Below are positions 22,401 through 33,583 of a stretch of 64,000 nt of DNA, piece by piece (positions within the stretch are counted from its first letter, which is position 1; each line of letters starts with the position of its first letter). The notes under the pieces are model-generated. The model was not told where the DNA came from. It saw nothing but the letters and a program-made list of their open reading frames with translations, and searched no databases. The stretch is from Crossaster papposus (taxonomy: Eukaryota; Echinodermata; Asteroidea; Velatida; Solasteridae): the NCBI GenBank assembly GCA_037893245.1, contig JBAIAA010000109.1, positions 124,001 through 188,000 on the forward strand. Reading direction: 5' to 3'. A program made the translations under genes and the position numbers.

Positions 22401-22567
22401 TTAGTCTTTGGGCAAGACGTTGCTTAATTCGCAGCCACGAGAGGGCGCTATCGCGACAAACCATCATCATTCGCCATCCTTGCGGACAGGATGGCGAATG
22501 ATGATGGTTTGTCGCGATAGCGCCCTCTCGTGGCTGCGAATTAAGCAACGTCTTGCCCAAAGACTAA
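22401..22567. repeat. perfect inverted repeat: 80-bp arms, 7-nt loop
   Basis: Arm 22401-22480 is the exact reverse complement of 22488-22567, with loop TGCGGAC. The arms have ordinary complexity and no simple repeat. Both strands therefore read the same peptide frames, which explains mirror-image reading frames there. No transposase or target duplication is visible. Confidence 0.97.
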
Positions 22568-24177
22568 ATGTTCTCGTGAAAGAACGTGGTTGTCTGCTGG
22601 GGCGTAAAGTAACCCCGGGTAGGGGATATACACCCGGCCCCACGTTTTTGGACATTTTTTGTATACCATACATATTCTGTATGGTATAAGGCGTCCATGA
22701 CTGTGGACAAAGAAACAAATGCACATACCATATTTTCTCACGCGAGAAAAATGTAATTCTGGATGGAAAGAACGCTCCTCTATTGTGACGTGGCAAAACA
22801 AAATCGCACAGACAAACGAATCTCGCGCGAGAAAAATGCAATTTAGGATGCAAAGTACACTTACTGTAATTCCGTATGATGAGGCGTCCCTTGTGAACAA
22901 GACATCAATTATATAGTGATTTCAGCAAACTTCGCCACACAAGTTAATTAATTATTTATTTTAAACACTTCAACCTGCCGCTAGAGAACGCTATAACATG
23001 TTATAACATCACCTGTAACTTATTTTGTAAAGTGCAACCTAGCCACGGAGACTGACATCGTTGAAAGTAAGTTCACATTTTCCACTTTCAATTTATAAGG
23101 GGAGGGGGCGACAATTGTGTTGCCCTCTCCCTCCAAATTTGGCCTGTGCAGGCTGTACACTGTCACTGCATATTGAAAAGGTCGTTAACAATTATCTTAG
23201 GAGCAATAATTTAATCAAAGGGCAGAATCGGCACTTCTGAAAAAAACCTTTACCGCGGTGTAAAGAACACAAACACGCGACCGGGACAGTAAAAGTATAC
23301 ACAAAGAGCGCAAAATAAAATTTGCAACTAAATGTTTTCTAATGATTGCCGTTTTGTCACGAATGTAATTTTTTTCAATACCCCCTTTTGTTTTACGGGT
23401 TTCCGTGTTTTTACGAATGCCTTTATATATATATATATATAATTCTCCCTGAAGAAGGTGCATTTGCACCGAAAGCTCGGTTTTATTTCCGGTGAGCACC
23501 GTTATACTTATATTTTCACATTTTATATATATATATATATTTATAGCATACTACGTCGTTACCCTCGGGCATCTTAAGTATGAACGTCTCGTCCCTATTA
23601 AACTCCAAGTTAATGATAGGTTTCTCTAGTTCAAGATGGTCGACTTTCTAAGTCATAGGGCGACCAGTACTAAAATATATCGTAAAAGGGCGACCGCGAA
23701 AAAAATATGTTTCATAATCACATGTAGTGTAATTTGACAATCAGAATTAGAACCAAGTACTGCAGTGGTACAACGGTTGAGGACAGCTAGTACGCTGCGA
23801 CCAATAGGGTGACACGATTTGCCCACAAACACGCGTGCGTCATAATTATTTTGATATGTGGTCCACCTATGGGTGGCAATATATAGCTTATCAAGTGCAT
23901 GTACTCATGGGCAAACTAAAGGCGTTATTGCATTATACTTTGAAGGCACACTGCTGATTTTTTTCACAGAATGATAATCGTTGGTAAATCCCTAGGTTTT
24001 ATCCCAGTAGCAGAGAGATATCTGGAATACTAGATTTGCCATGGAACATCGTGAAATTGCTCATTTCAGTAACCTTTTGGAATTTATGAAAACCATATCC
24101 ACAATATTGCTGTTTCGCTTTGAGGAAGTTGGAAGGGTGATAGGAACAATAATGAGATTGGGGGAAACAAAAAGTAA
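22568..24177. other. non-coding region with small hairpins
   Basis: No gene is supported. It includes a short hairpin GTATACCATAC/GTATGGTATA at about 22661, a diverged direct duplication around GCGAGAAAAATG (22742, 22829), and two (TA)n tracts (23424-23440, 23524-23541) that flank a CTGAAGAAGG...GCACCGAAAG hairpin. Confidence 0.5.
23449..23474 (+). ncRNA. hammerhead-like core motif (weak)
   Basis: CTGAAGA (23449-23455), a five-pair stem GGTGC/GCACC with ATTT loop, and GAAA (23471-23474) follow the order of a hammerhead ribozyme core, a motif known from Penelope-like elements. An extra A between the first core strand and stem II, and no convincing stem III or cleavage site, argue against activity. 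No reverse transcriptase lies nearby. Confidence 0.2.
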
Positions 24178-25910
24178 CATTGATGATTCATTTTATTAAT
24201 TCGTAAACCTTCATTCCAAGGCGGAATTGCTAATTCACAAACCTTTATTACACAGATATGCAAACCTTACAGACTACAAAAAGTAATAATTTTTCTTTCG
24301 AAAGAGTAATACAAATGCCAATGCATTGGGCAACAGTAAATTTTAAGAGTAATCACAATGTTCAAGTATAGAATATAGCTAAAAAATTTCAAGAGTATAA
24401 CAGCATGACTCAAAATCCAAAAGATTCATGGTTGGCATCTGTAATTCCAAGATGCCCCGCATTGCCAAATCGTAAACCAGTCATTCCAAGATATCTTAGA
24501 ATTGCTAATTCATTAACCTTCATTCCAAGATTCCTTATTTATAAATCGTTTATCCAAGATGCCCGGCATTGCTAATTCATAAACCTTCATTCCAAAATGC
24601 CTGGCATTTCTAATTTATAAACCTTCATTCCAATATGCTCGGCATTTCTAATTTATAAATCGTTTATCCAAGATGCCCGACATTGCTAATTCATAAACCT
24701 TCATTCCAAGATGCATGGCATTGCTTATTCATAAACCTTCATTCCAAGATGCCCGGCATTGCTAGTTCATAAATTTTCATTTCAAGATTCCCGACATTTC
24801 TAATTTATAAATCGTTTATCCAAGATGCCCTGCATTGCTAATTCATAAACCTTCATTCCAAGATGCCCGGCATTGCTAATTCATAAACCTTCATTCCAAG
24901 ATGCTCGGCATTGCTAATTCATAAAACTTCATTCCAATATTCTCGACATTTCTAATTCATAAATCGTTTATCCAAGATTCCCGGCATTGCTAATTCATTA
25001 ACCTTCATTCCGAAATGCCCGGCATTCCTAAACCATCATTACACAGAGATGCAAACCTTACAGACTACAAAATACAAAATACATGTAGTAATAATTTTTC
25101 TTTCAAAGAGTAATACAAATGCCAATGCATTGGGCAACAGTACATTTTAAGAGTACATGTAATCACAATGTTCAAGTATAGAAAATAGCTAGAATTTTCA
25201 AGAGAAACAGCATGTCTCAAAATCCAAAAGAGTAATGATTAGGATCTGTAATTCCAAGATGCCTGGCATTGCTAAATCGTAAACCTTCATTCCAAGATAT
25301 CCCGGCATTGCTAAATCGTAAACCTTCATTTCAAGATATCCCGGGATTGCTAATTCGTAAACCTTCATTCCAAGATATCCCGGCATTGCTAACTCATAAA
25401 AAGTTTATCCAAGATATCCCGGCATTGCTAATTCATAAACCTTCATTCCAAGATGCCCGGCATTGCTAGTTCATAAACCTTCATTCCGAAATGCCCGGCA
25501 TTCCTAAACCATCATTACACAGAGATGCAAACCTTACAGACTACAAAATACATGTCGTTTATCCAAGATTCTCGGCATTTCTAATTCATAAATCGTTTAT
25601 CCAAGATGCCCGGCATTGCTAATTCATTAACCTTTATTATGGGATGCCCGGCATTGCTAATTCATAAATCGTTTATCGAAGATGCCTGGCATTGCTAATT
25701 CATAAACCTTTATTATGGGATGCCCGACATTGCTAATTTGTAAACCTTCATTCCAAGATGCCTGGCATTGCTAATTTATAAACCGGCCAAGATGCCCCAG
25801 CATTGCTAATTCATAAACCTTCATTTATTAAACCTTCATTCCAAGATTCCTGACATTTCTAATTCATAAATCGTTTATCCAAGATGCCCGGCATTGCTAA
25901 ATTTGTTTAG
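24178..25910. repeat. 38-bp minisatellite with higher-order structure
   Basis: Dozens of variants of GGCATTGCTAATTCATAAACCTTCATTCCAAGATGCCC. A non-satellite segment (CTTACAGACTACAAAATAC... onward) occurs near 24270, 25050 and 25530, showing that blocks of the array were duplicated together. Reading frames inside it are repeat artefacts. Confidence 0.93.
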
Positions 25911-26540
25911 GCATATCAAAAGAAACCAACGCATTACCAATGATTTCTTTCATTGCAAGGCAACACCAACATACCCCAATACTAAAGAACATGAGACACT
26001 GCACCGCAATGCACTCCAGTGCAATGGCAACTTTCTCCCCAGCACCACTCCTCTTTGTAATTTTAGACAAGCAGCTGGGGTTTAGGCACCTTTCTGTTCA
26101 ATGATTAACCTGAGCCCAAGCTGTCAGTCTAAAACTGTAAAGACAAGTAGGACTGGGGAGAACCATGAATAACCTCCTTTTATACAAATCCTTGGCATAA
26201 TTGAGCAGAATACAGACAGCAATACTAGAGATTACTATACATCATACATATTCCTGATCCAGAGCCACATTATCACTGTTCCATTCACCATCACGTGCCA
26301 ACCGGTATTATAGCTGTTTCCCCAAGCGCATACGCGAGCATTCACGCACAGGGCAAATCCACACGCGTAGTAGACTAGCACACGGGTAAGCTAAATAAGC
26401 TACCTACCCTCAAACCATTTTCGTATACTATTTCAATTGGTGACTTTTGGGTAGGAAGATCTAGAATAGTCTGTGATCAGAGTGTTAAGAATATGTTCTG
26501 AAATTGAGCCCTTCAGTTGCCAGATCCATTTTCAACAATA
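25911..26540. other. non-coding flank
   Basis: No gene or clear repeat is seen. It includes the 3' side of the minus-strand gene ending at 26541; no unambiguous polyadenylation signal was assigned. Confidence 0.4.
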
Positions 26541-26686
26541 TTAATATACACTCAATTTGTCAGCGACTTTCTGTCGATGTTTTGTTCGCTCATTAAAAAC
26601 CTTTGTCTTGATAAGCTGCATCTTGTCCTTGGCCCCGGCAAGTATGTTGGGATGTTTGGCAAGAAATGCTTCAACTTCTCGCTTGC
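26541..26686 (-). CDS. repeat-exon gene, terminal coding exon
   Basis: The acceptor CTCTAG|GC lies just above 26686 and the stop TAA is at 26541-26543. The exon starts with two bases that complete a Gly codon from the exon at 28590, giving LPG-KREVEAFLAKHP across the junction. The encoded 48 residues are basic and helical-looking (KDKMQLIKTKVFNERTKHR). Together with the previous exon (WQPSDAWTVRKAF) they resemble a C-terminal module I recall from uncharacterised aquatic-animal proteins (W..E...V...F..I...PGK.E...L..HP.L...IK.KV.N). Function unknown. Confidence 0.7.
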
Positions 26687-28589
26687 CTAGAGGGTAAGAA
26701 TAATAGTAAATTTTTAAGATGATGCAGAGGTACTTGTTCCCATGATCATCAGATCTATAAACAAGTATACAGGACAGAGTACAACAGCATGCCGTTGACT
26801 TTTCATTGAACAAATCAACAATGTGAAATTTTGAAACAAACAATACAGAATGTACCTGGAAAAGAAAAACAAGTTTTTCGGGTAAATTACTAAATAAATT
26901 ATTTTTCAAAAAATGTATCATTGGAAAGCTCATGTTCTCTTTTTTCATATTACACCATAAACGTGATCAATGAATCACGCATGTCCGATTGCAGACGATG
27001 TGGAGTTGCACTGTCAAAAACCAATTTGTTGAAAATAAAGTGAATGGCTGCAACATTAGGTTCATTACAGTATGTTTTTTTTAAGACAGGAAATGCCTGA
27101 CCATGCAGCTCACAACAGAGCAAAGAGTGTATCACCGGCTATCAAGAGACGAATCCCCTTCAGAATTTACAACAGAATCAATCGATGAATCACTGTCTTG
27201 AAGCTCGCTTTCAATATTGAAACTGCTACAGCATAGTGCGTCTTGATTTGCTATTTTGGTTTATATAACTGGCCAATCCTTGTCATTTGATTGGTGGAAC
27301 CTACATCACATGATAATCATTATTACTCCCATTCATGCCGCGGCTCAAAAAGTCCCATTCCCCCATGGGGAATTGGATTTACTATTCAACAGTTAGGATC
27401 ATCCTCGATCTCACGCATGCTGAACAGTACAGTGCCACTCCAAAACTTGGAAAGGTTGTGACCCTATTTGTGCTGCTCGTACGTGCACAGAATCATGGTA
27501 GCCAGCGGCGTGAACATTATCACGAGCCAAAGTACATGACTTAAGTTCTCGGATCTGTATGTCAGTTATATAAAACAAATATTGAGTGGCTTTAAATTGT
27601 GAAAGGGGAGGAATATTATCGCTCGGTAAAATCTGGACGTTCGCCTGGTGAAATAAAAAAGTCCAGATTTTACCTTGCGATAATAATTCCTCCCATTCCA
27701 CTCTGAGCCACTCAATAGTTGTATACTAACCAATTCTGTTTGTTTGCATTTTCCTTCCTCAATTTTTTTTGCGTACGCATGCGCATTTCAATTACGTCAA
27801 GCCCAACTAGGAATTTATTTGAATTCGACACGATTCTGGCACGATGTTTGACGCAACGCCGTGCTACAGTCCTGGAGCAAGGCACAGCTTGTCGTGTAGC
27901 AGGGCAGAGTCAAATTTAATTAAACGGTTTGCGTCAACCGTCGTTCTACTGTCGCCCTACTGTCGTATTTAATGGACGATTCTCAAAGTAATTGCATTCG
28001 ACACGGTGGAAGCACGACATTTGACCAGGCCTCACAGTCATTGTATGCCTATTTGGTGGATTAGTGCCTTCAATGCCTTGCCAAATTGGTTCCTTTGCGG
28101 TGAGCCAGATTAAAGAGAAAATATTACAGAGAAAATGAGCTTTCCAATAATGCGTACATTTTTTGAAAAATAATTCTGAATTATTGAGTAATTTACGTAA
28201 AACTTTTTTTTAAGGGACACCCTGTAGGGAACAATTTGAGATGCTTGGTGTCATTCAAATCATTTGTTTGCATACTCAAAGGCCAACAATCAAGATTAAT
28301 GACCCATCTGTATGCTTCCACAAACTATCTCAAATGTACCATTCAAAACCATTGAAAATGAGCCTTGAATCTCTATTATCAGCTGCTACTTTGATCCCAA
28401 GTTCATTTTGGCCATTTTAACGATCTAGTTTCTTGGGCATGCATGCCTCTGTTACTGACCTATTTTCAACAACTGACACACTCAACACCGCAAAAAGAAG
28501 TACATGTAAATATTGAAACTAGTGTACTCAATCTTAGAGAATGGCTTAGTGATTACACAAAACATAACCTGCTAATTACTTAGTCTTAC
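26687..28589. other. intron of repeat-exon gene
   Basis: No additional exon was recognised. It holds a foldback hairpin at 27581-27716 and a pair of diverged direct repeats around TTCGACACGATTCTGGCACGA (27821) and TTCGACACGGTGGAAGCACGA (27998). Confidence 0.5.
27581..27716. repeat. foldback hairpin, ~58-bp imperfect arms
   Basis: ATTGAGTGGC at 27581 pairs with GCCACTCAAT ending at 27716. The inner arm GGTAAAATCTGGAC pairs with GTCCAGATTTTACC, with a loop of about 22 nt. It has the form of a MITE or solo foldback element. Confidence 0.88.
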
Positions 28590-28697
28590 CTGGAAGAGAC
28601 CCCTTCGCCCCTTTCATAGACGTGTCCATAATGTATGATGAAAAGGCCTTTCTGACAGTCCAAGCATCTGAAGGTTGCCAGTGAGTGTACTTTTATC
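28590..28697 (-). pseudogene. repeat-exon gene, penultimate exon, with in-frame stop
   Basis: A strong acceptor (TTTTCACAG|G) and donor (CCAG|GTAAGA) bound 108 nt, whose length and phase (1 to 1) fit both neighbours. The frame giving YTHWQPSDAWTVRKAF... joins correctly to the last exon, but the second codon is TAA (28693-28695). A weaker acceptor (AAAAG|TAC, exon start 28689) combined with an alternative donor at 29960 (CAA|GTAAAA) would keep frame and skip the stop. So this is either a nonsense lesion or a sign of alternative splice sites. Confidence 0.6.
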
Positions 28698-29561
28698 CTG
28701 TGAAAAGAATAAACAAAAAATACAACCGTTTCATTATATATGTTATCAGCTTCAGACAAAAACTGAGGAGTCTGCTTGGATAGAAACCTGTGTTCTTGTT
28801 GTGCTTGATTAGCCTTAACGAAGCCTCCTACACAGAAAGCTTAACCCATGGCTAAAAGCAATGGATTGGTACAAATTAAAGCAATTCGACAGGCATTTGT
28901 TTCAAAGGGTTTATCATCAGGCTAAACACTTTGATTTCCACAGATAGGATGTAAGACTTGCACATTTATACTGCTCATCAGCTTACCTAGTCCACATTCA
29001 TCCATTCTTCCTATGATTTCTCTGTTACTTTATTAACCCTAACCATCCTCAATCCTCCTAAATCCTCCTTGTGGTTTGAGGATTTTTGATGATTGAGGCT
29101 GAATGGTATTTGAGTAGAAAAGGATTTTGGAGGATTGAGACTGAATAGTATGTTTTAGAAAAGGATTTAAGGATTAGGGCATTTGGGGTTTTTTTTCAGA
29201 AAATAATTTTGGATGATTGATCGAGGCTGCATGGTGTTTCATGTAAAACAGGATGTTGGAGGATTCATGGCATATACTGTTGGGACAAATTGACAAATTT
29301 TGAGGGCTGCGGGGTGGGATTTATTTCATTGTTATTTTTCTTGTACTGTACACAACTCATACGTGTACATGTCACCATATGTTACACAGTGCACTAACCG
29401 CGAAAATTGTTTATAAAATTGTTCCTAAAATTATGCATTACCCTCAATGCACTGTGTTGAAACCTTGGCACAAATCTCGCTTTGTTTGTTACAAAGCCAG
29501 TGGAACATTCCATTAAAAAAAACACCAAACAAAGCTGAACCCTATGTCCCCTCCATTCCCT

Positions 29562-29695
29562 TCTTCCCACCCCCCCCACCTCCATTCCCTTCTTCCCCCC
29601 CCCCCCCCCCCTCCCTCCCTCCCGCCTTCTATCTGGCAATAACTACAATAAACCTGGTCAGTACTAAAGTACGAGGCCCCTCCCCCCCCTATCAC
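29562..29695. repeat. C-rich tracts
   Basis: Several runs of C (29570-29577, 29595-29610, 29683-29690) within intronic DNA give G-rich runs on the minus strand. A reading frame across them is proline/serine-rich by composition only. Confidence 0.8.
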
Positions 29696-29952
29696 TTCCT
29701 CATTTCCAACCCAGCAGCTATTTTGGTGTGTGTATTTTTAGATTGGAGAATTGAGGCAGTGGGCACACTCATTTTATTTAGAGCACAACATTTTGAAGGA
29801 TTTTGGAGGATTAAGGCTGAATGCAAATGCATATGTTGAAAATTCAGGATGGTTCCCAGAAAAGGCCTCTTGGGTTTAATACTCGTCGTTTATATAAACA
29901 CGAACCAAAATTGCCCGATCACAAAATTTCTTTAAATTTCTTCAATACTTAC

Positions 29953-30027
29953 CTTTTACTTGCTTTCTAGCTGGTTTGCAAATGTAATCGTCATCACTTG
30001 ATGAGTTTCTCTGTCGTTTCGACAAAC
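29953..30027 (-). CDS. repeat-exon gene, Ser/Asp exon
   Basis: A 75-nt phase 1-1 exon between acceptor GTAAAG|GT and donor AAAG|GTAAGT. It encodes LSKRQRNSSSDDDYICKPA followed by a basic tail. It is clearly paralogous to the exon at 30659 (same LS-basic-SSSDD pattern), indicating exon duplication. The basic cluster followed by SSSDDD resembles casein-kinase-2 type phosphosites. An alternative donor at 29960 is present. Confidence 0.72.
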
Positions 30028-30658
30028 CTTTACAAATCAAGACTATTATTGGTACTGTGCCTCAGATCATTTACCTGTGTATGAATGGGGTGCAATACAA
30101 ATATCACTGTGAGGCCTGAAGACTTGAAATCCTTTTATTGGAAAGAAAACGTGAAAAGTACAATATAGGTCCCATTATCACGTACTACAAAAAGGAACAA
30201 CGGGGCCAATTGTTTACTTTTCAGTTTTTCGTTCTAACAAAAGGTTTTTACGTCTTCGGGCCTCATACTGTTTATCAAATGCAATTAATACAACTAATTA
30301 GTTTATTGTAACAATCAGGGATATGTGTCAAGTATATCTAATTGATCACTAATATCTCATTTTAAATTCTATCCAATTTCACAGTTCTGTCATTACCAGG
30401 CAAGTTCAAAGTTTTCTTGCAGCAATTAATTTGTAAACTGCTTTGTGAGAGATTTGTAGTCATTGCTGCATGTAGACCAGCCTTTTCTTGATGGACCTGG
30501 ACAAATTTACCAGCTAAAATAAATATTCCCTGTTGCAAAATATCCTAACAATTAAGCTACATTGCAGCCACAAGAAGACTTTAATACTGGCCTCATACAG
30601 TCTAATTTATGTGAAATAAAAACCAAGCACACTAATTTCTGTATTCATTACTACTCAC

Positions 30659-30721
30659 CGTCTGAACATGCTGTCGGAGGTTCATCATCACTTGATGACA
30701 GCTTGTGTCTTCTTGACAGAT
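30659..30721 (-). CDS. repeat-exon gene, Ser/Asp exon paralogue
   Basis: A 63-nt phase 1-1 exon with acceptor TTTCTACAG|AT and donor ACG|GTGAGTAG. It encodes LSRRHKLSSSDDEPPTACSD. The flanking intron sequence (CTTGATTT...) is also shared with the exon at 29953, so the duplication included splice-site sequence. Confidence 0.75.
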
Positions 30722-32988
30722 CTGTAGAAATCAAGACTTTTATTTTGCAGGTAAAACAGAATGGATTTAATACGTTTCAGGTACAGTCTCAGACAATGTC
30801 ATTCAGACTATCTCTGCTTGCTGTGGTATAGCCTTTCATCTAGGCCATCGTGGCTGTGCAGCTGTGGCGACTGGAGTTGAGACCTGCAACCACAGCGACT
30901 GGAGTCAAGACCACTCAGCGCCCTCGAGTTGTGCCAGCCACGAGGCCTTTTACCACTTGATTTTGTGCTTTGGGCGTTAAATTATTCACAATTGTTTATT
31001 TGTATGCAAATTATGAAGGGTGAAAGTTTAACCAATCACAGTATGCGCGTTGATTAAACAAATACCTCATTATGCATGTGGGGTCATACAAACGTGTACG
31101 TGTAGCTACCGTTTATGCACGGAAAGAAAAATCAACACAGATTCGCCTTGCCTGCAATTACAGCCACGATAGCCTTGATAGCCTGTGGTACTGTGTATAC
31201 GACTTCAGGAGCAAAACCCGCTAAACATCACTTCCGTGAAAAATGAGATAACAATGTAAAGTGAGAGCTCTCAGTGCCTAGTATAATTTAGAACATAATA
31301 TGTCAGGTGACGTTTAGCGGAATTTGGACCTGAAGTCTTCATATTCACTGCAGTTGCAATAAGCCAGTTCGCTATTTCAACTGCGCGTGTGCACAATGAT
31401 ATGAGTCGCGGATTATTCGAGAACTAACACGCACGCATATGAACGCGAAAGGTTGTCGCTCAAGGCGCACACGTTAATTGCAGTAAGAATGGGCGTCCGC
31501 GTATCATCGCGTGTCATTGCATAAGCACTAAATCCCGAATAACTTTTTGCTCGGACAACTTTACGAGATACCGAACTGGCTCAATATTAACTATCGATTG
31601 TTATCAACACTGTCATTTTCCAGCATTTAAAAATTATTTGTACATAATTCATTTTTGTTTTATAATGTATATGTCATTGGTAAGGTAATTTTCTTTCTTT
31701 TTTTACGACACCATAATCATGATGAAAAGGTCACACATGAGTGAGCAGGGACAATTTGTACTTGTAGATTGTAGGTCACAATCAGGGAAACGCTTTTTGT
31801 AGTCTTTGCTTTATGTACTTTATGTAGTCAGAATACATGCGCAAATATAAATGCGGAAAAACCGGCACACACAAGTGAAAACATTTTTACAAATAAATTG
31901 TGAATTCACCAAGTAACCCCTGTACAGACAAATCAGAAAACAGCTTTATCCCTTTATATTTTAGGTGAGATGTCTGCCATTCTCAGACCATATTAATATT
32001 TGGGTGCACTTTGGGTGCATTATTCAGACGAGCGCACACAAGTTTAAACAATGTGTGTGGAAGTCTGGCCTTGCAGATAGCCTTGCCAGGCATGGATCAG
32101 GGTGCAGCACAATAAAGTGGGTTAGTATATTTCTGTATCACAATGCACCTTGACCCGCCGCTGTTTTAAAGTTTCTCAAAATGCACTCTGCTTCTCAACA
32201 TTCGAGCATGGCCCATACGGAATTGCAGATGCATTGTATAAAAATAGCTATCATCGGATTCATCCGTAGTCCTACCGGTACCTTCTTGTGTGTTGCACTG
32301 GAAAGAGATTTGCTGTCATCTAAATATAAGAAAAATGGAACAAGTAAATTTTTAATCACACAATACTTTCCCATTGATCAGAGTAGGTGACATGCAGATA
32401 TATTAAAAGACTTGGAAAACTAAGTTTTGGAATGACGCAACTTTTCACAGAGACTGAATTATAGGTTCCAATAGAATTCTCCTGGTCAAAAAAAGATGCG
32501 ACCTCTGACCACAGCACAGGATTAAGTACAGCATCTGTTCTCGCAGGCCAGAATTGTGTAGGCCAAGCTTAGTATTTGTCATAAAACTGTTAATCAAAAT
32601 CTCTGGTTTGTTAAAACTGTTTAATTAATGGTCAGTCCAAAATTCTCAAACTGGTGTGAATGACCTTAATATTCATGACATGGGCCCAATTTCATAAAAC
32701 ATGTAAGCACAACAATTTGCTTAGCATGAAAATTCTTGCTATGTAAAAAACAGGGTTACAAATCAGCAGTTCTTCAGTAGGTGATGTTTATTGTTTGTGA
32801 CTGGTATTCAGCTGATTTTTACTTAGCTTGAAAAACGCATAAAGTTTTGGTTTGGCTGGTAACCTGTTTTTACTGAGCAAAGCTATTTTTGTGATAAGCA
32901 TTTTTTTGTGCTTGCATGTTTTATGAAATTGGTCCCTGAAGCCAACTCATTGTTAGCGGTCACAGAATGTCTTCTAATCTCCACATAC
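30722..32988. other. intron of repeat-exon gene
   Basis: No further exon was recognised. It contains a MITE at 32682-32938 close to the next exon. Confidence 0.5.
32682..32938. mobile_element. MITE with GGGCCCAATTTCAT-type TIRs, copy 2
   Basis: About 257 bp with inverted ends (GGGCCCAATTTCATAAAAC and GTTTTATGAAATTGGTCCC) and the same GCTTAGC-rich interior as the copies at 21447 and 43076. Confidence 0.82.
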
Positions 32989-33048
32989 CTTCTGAGGAAC
33001 TGCTTCCATGATCGTCTTTCTCGTACATGTTTTTCCTTGTCACAAGTC
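32989..33048 (-). CDS. repeat-exon gene, small exon ending SSSSE
   Basis: A 60-nt phase 1-1 exon with acceptor CTCTCCAACAG|GA and donor AGAAG|GTATGT. It encodes LVTRKNMYEKDDHGSSSSE. The phase matches both the exon ending at 33243 and that starting at 30721, giving a continuous acidic/serine-rich reading. Confidence 0.65.
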
Positions 33049-33242
33049 CTGTTGGAGAGTGCATACAGTAACAGTGCGTCTCAAATGTATCTCAATTCTT
33101 ACATGATAATCCAAATGAAAAAAGGTTATTTCTTAACACCAACAAAATGATTTGGTATTGTAAAATATGATGCTCAAAAGCTAAAATGAAGATGTCGCTC
33201 AAAAGCTAAAATGAAGATATCACACAAAATGTCACACTGTAC

Positions 33243-33583
33243 CTGGCAACAATGGACTAATCTCACTTTCTCCACTGCTTCCAGATAAGCCCATGCAATT
33301 GTCTTCATCGGCTGATCTGCCATATTGACAGTTCTCGTCATTAGATTCACCTGACTCAGCCTCATCATCTGATTGGTCAGATTCAGACTCATAAACTGAT
33401 TGGTCAGACTCGCTTTCTGATTGGCCGAACTCATCCGATTGGCTGGACTCATCTCATTCCGATTGGCCAGACTCGTCGATCTCACTATCTGATTGGCAAT
33501 ACACGTCATCTGATTGGCCGGACTCGTCGATCTCACCATCTGATCGGCAAGACACGTCATCTGATTGGCCGGACTCGTCGATC
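33243..33583 (-). pseudogene. repeat-exon gene, acidic-repeat exon, 3' half
   Basis: This is the downstream part of an exon cut in two by the hAT-like element at 33584-35776. It continues the 17-residue acidic repeat (IDESGQSDDVSCRS pattern), then degenerates into SESDQS-type repeats and ends SPLLPG at a donor CCAG|GTACAG in phase 1. An in-frame TGA lies at 33454-33456 within the repeats. Another frame is open throughout but has no matching neighbours, so I favour the acidic frame. Confidence 0.6.

Noticed and set aside
23449..23474. Active hammerhead ribozyme
   Set aside because: An extra base before stem II and no good stem III or cleavage triplet; kept only as a weak motif.
25198..25469. 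Repeat peptides such as LNRKPSFQDIPA
   Set aside because: Translation of the 38-bp minisatellite; other units are out of frame.
29394..29839. Pro/Ser-rich 130-codon frame
   Set aside because: Created by C-runs in an intron; no start context, no homology.
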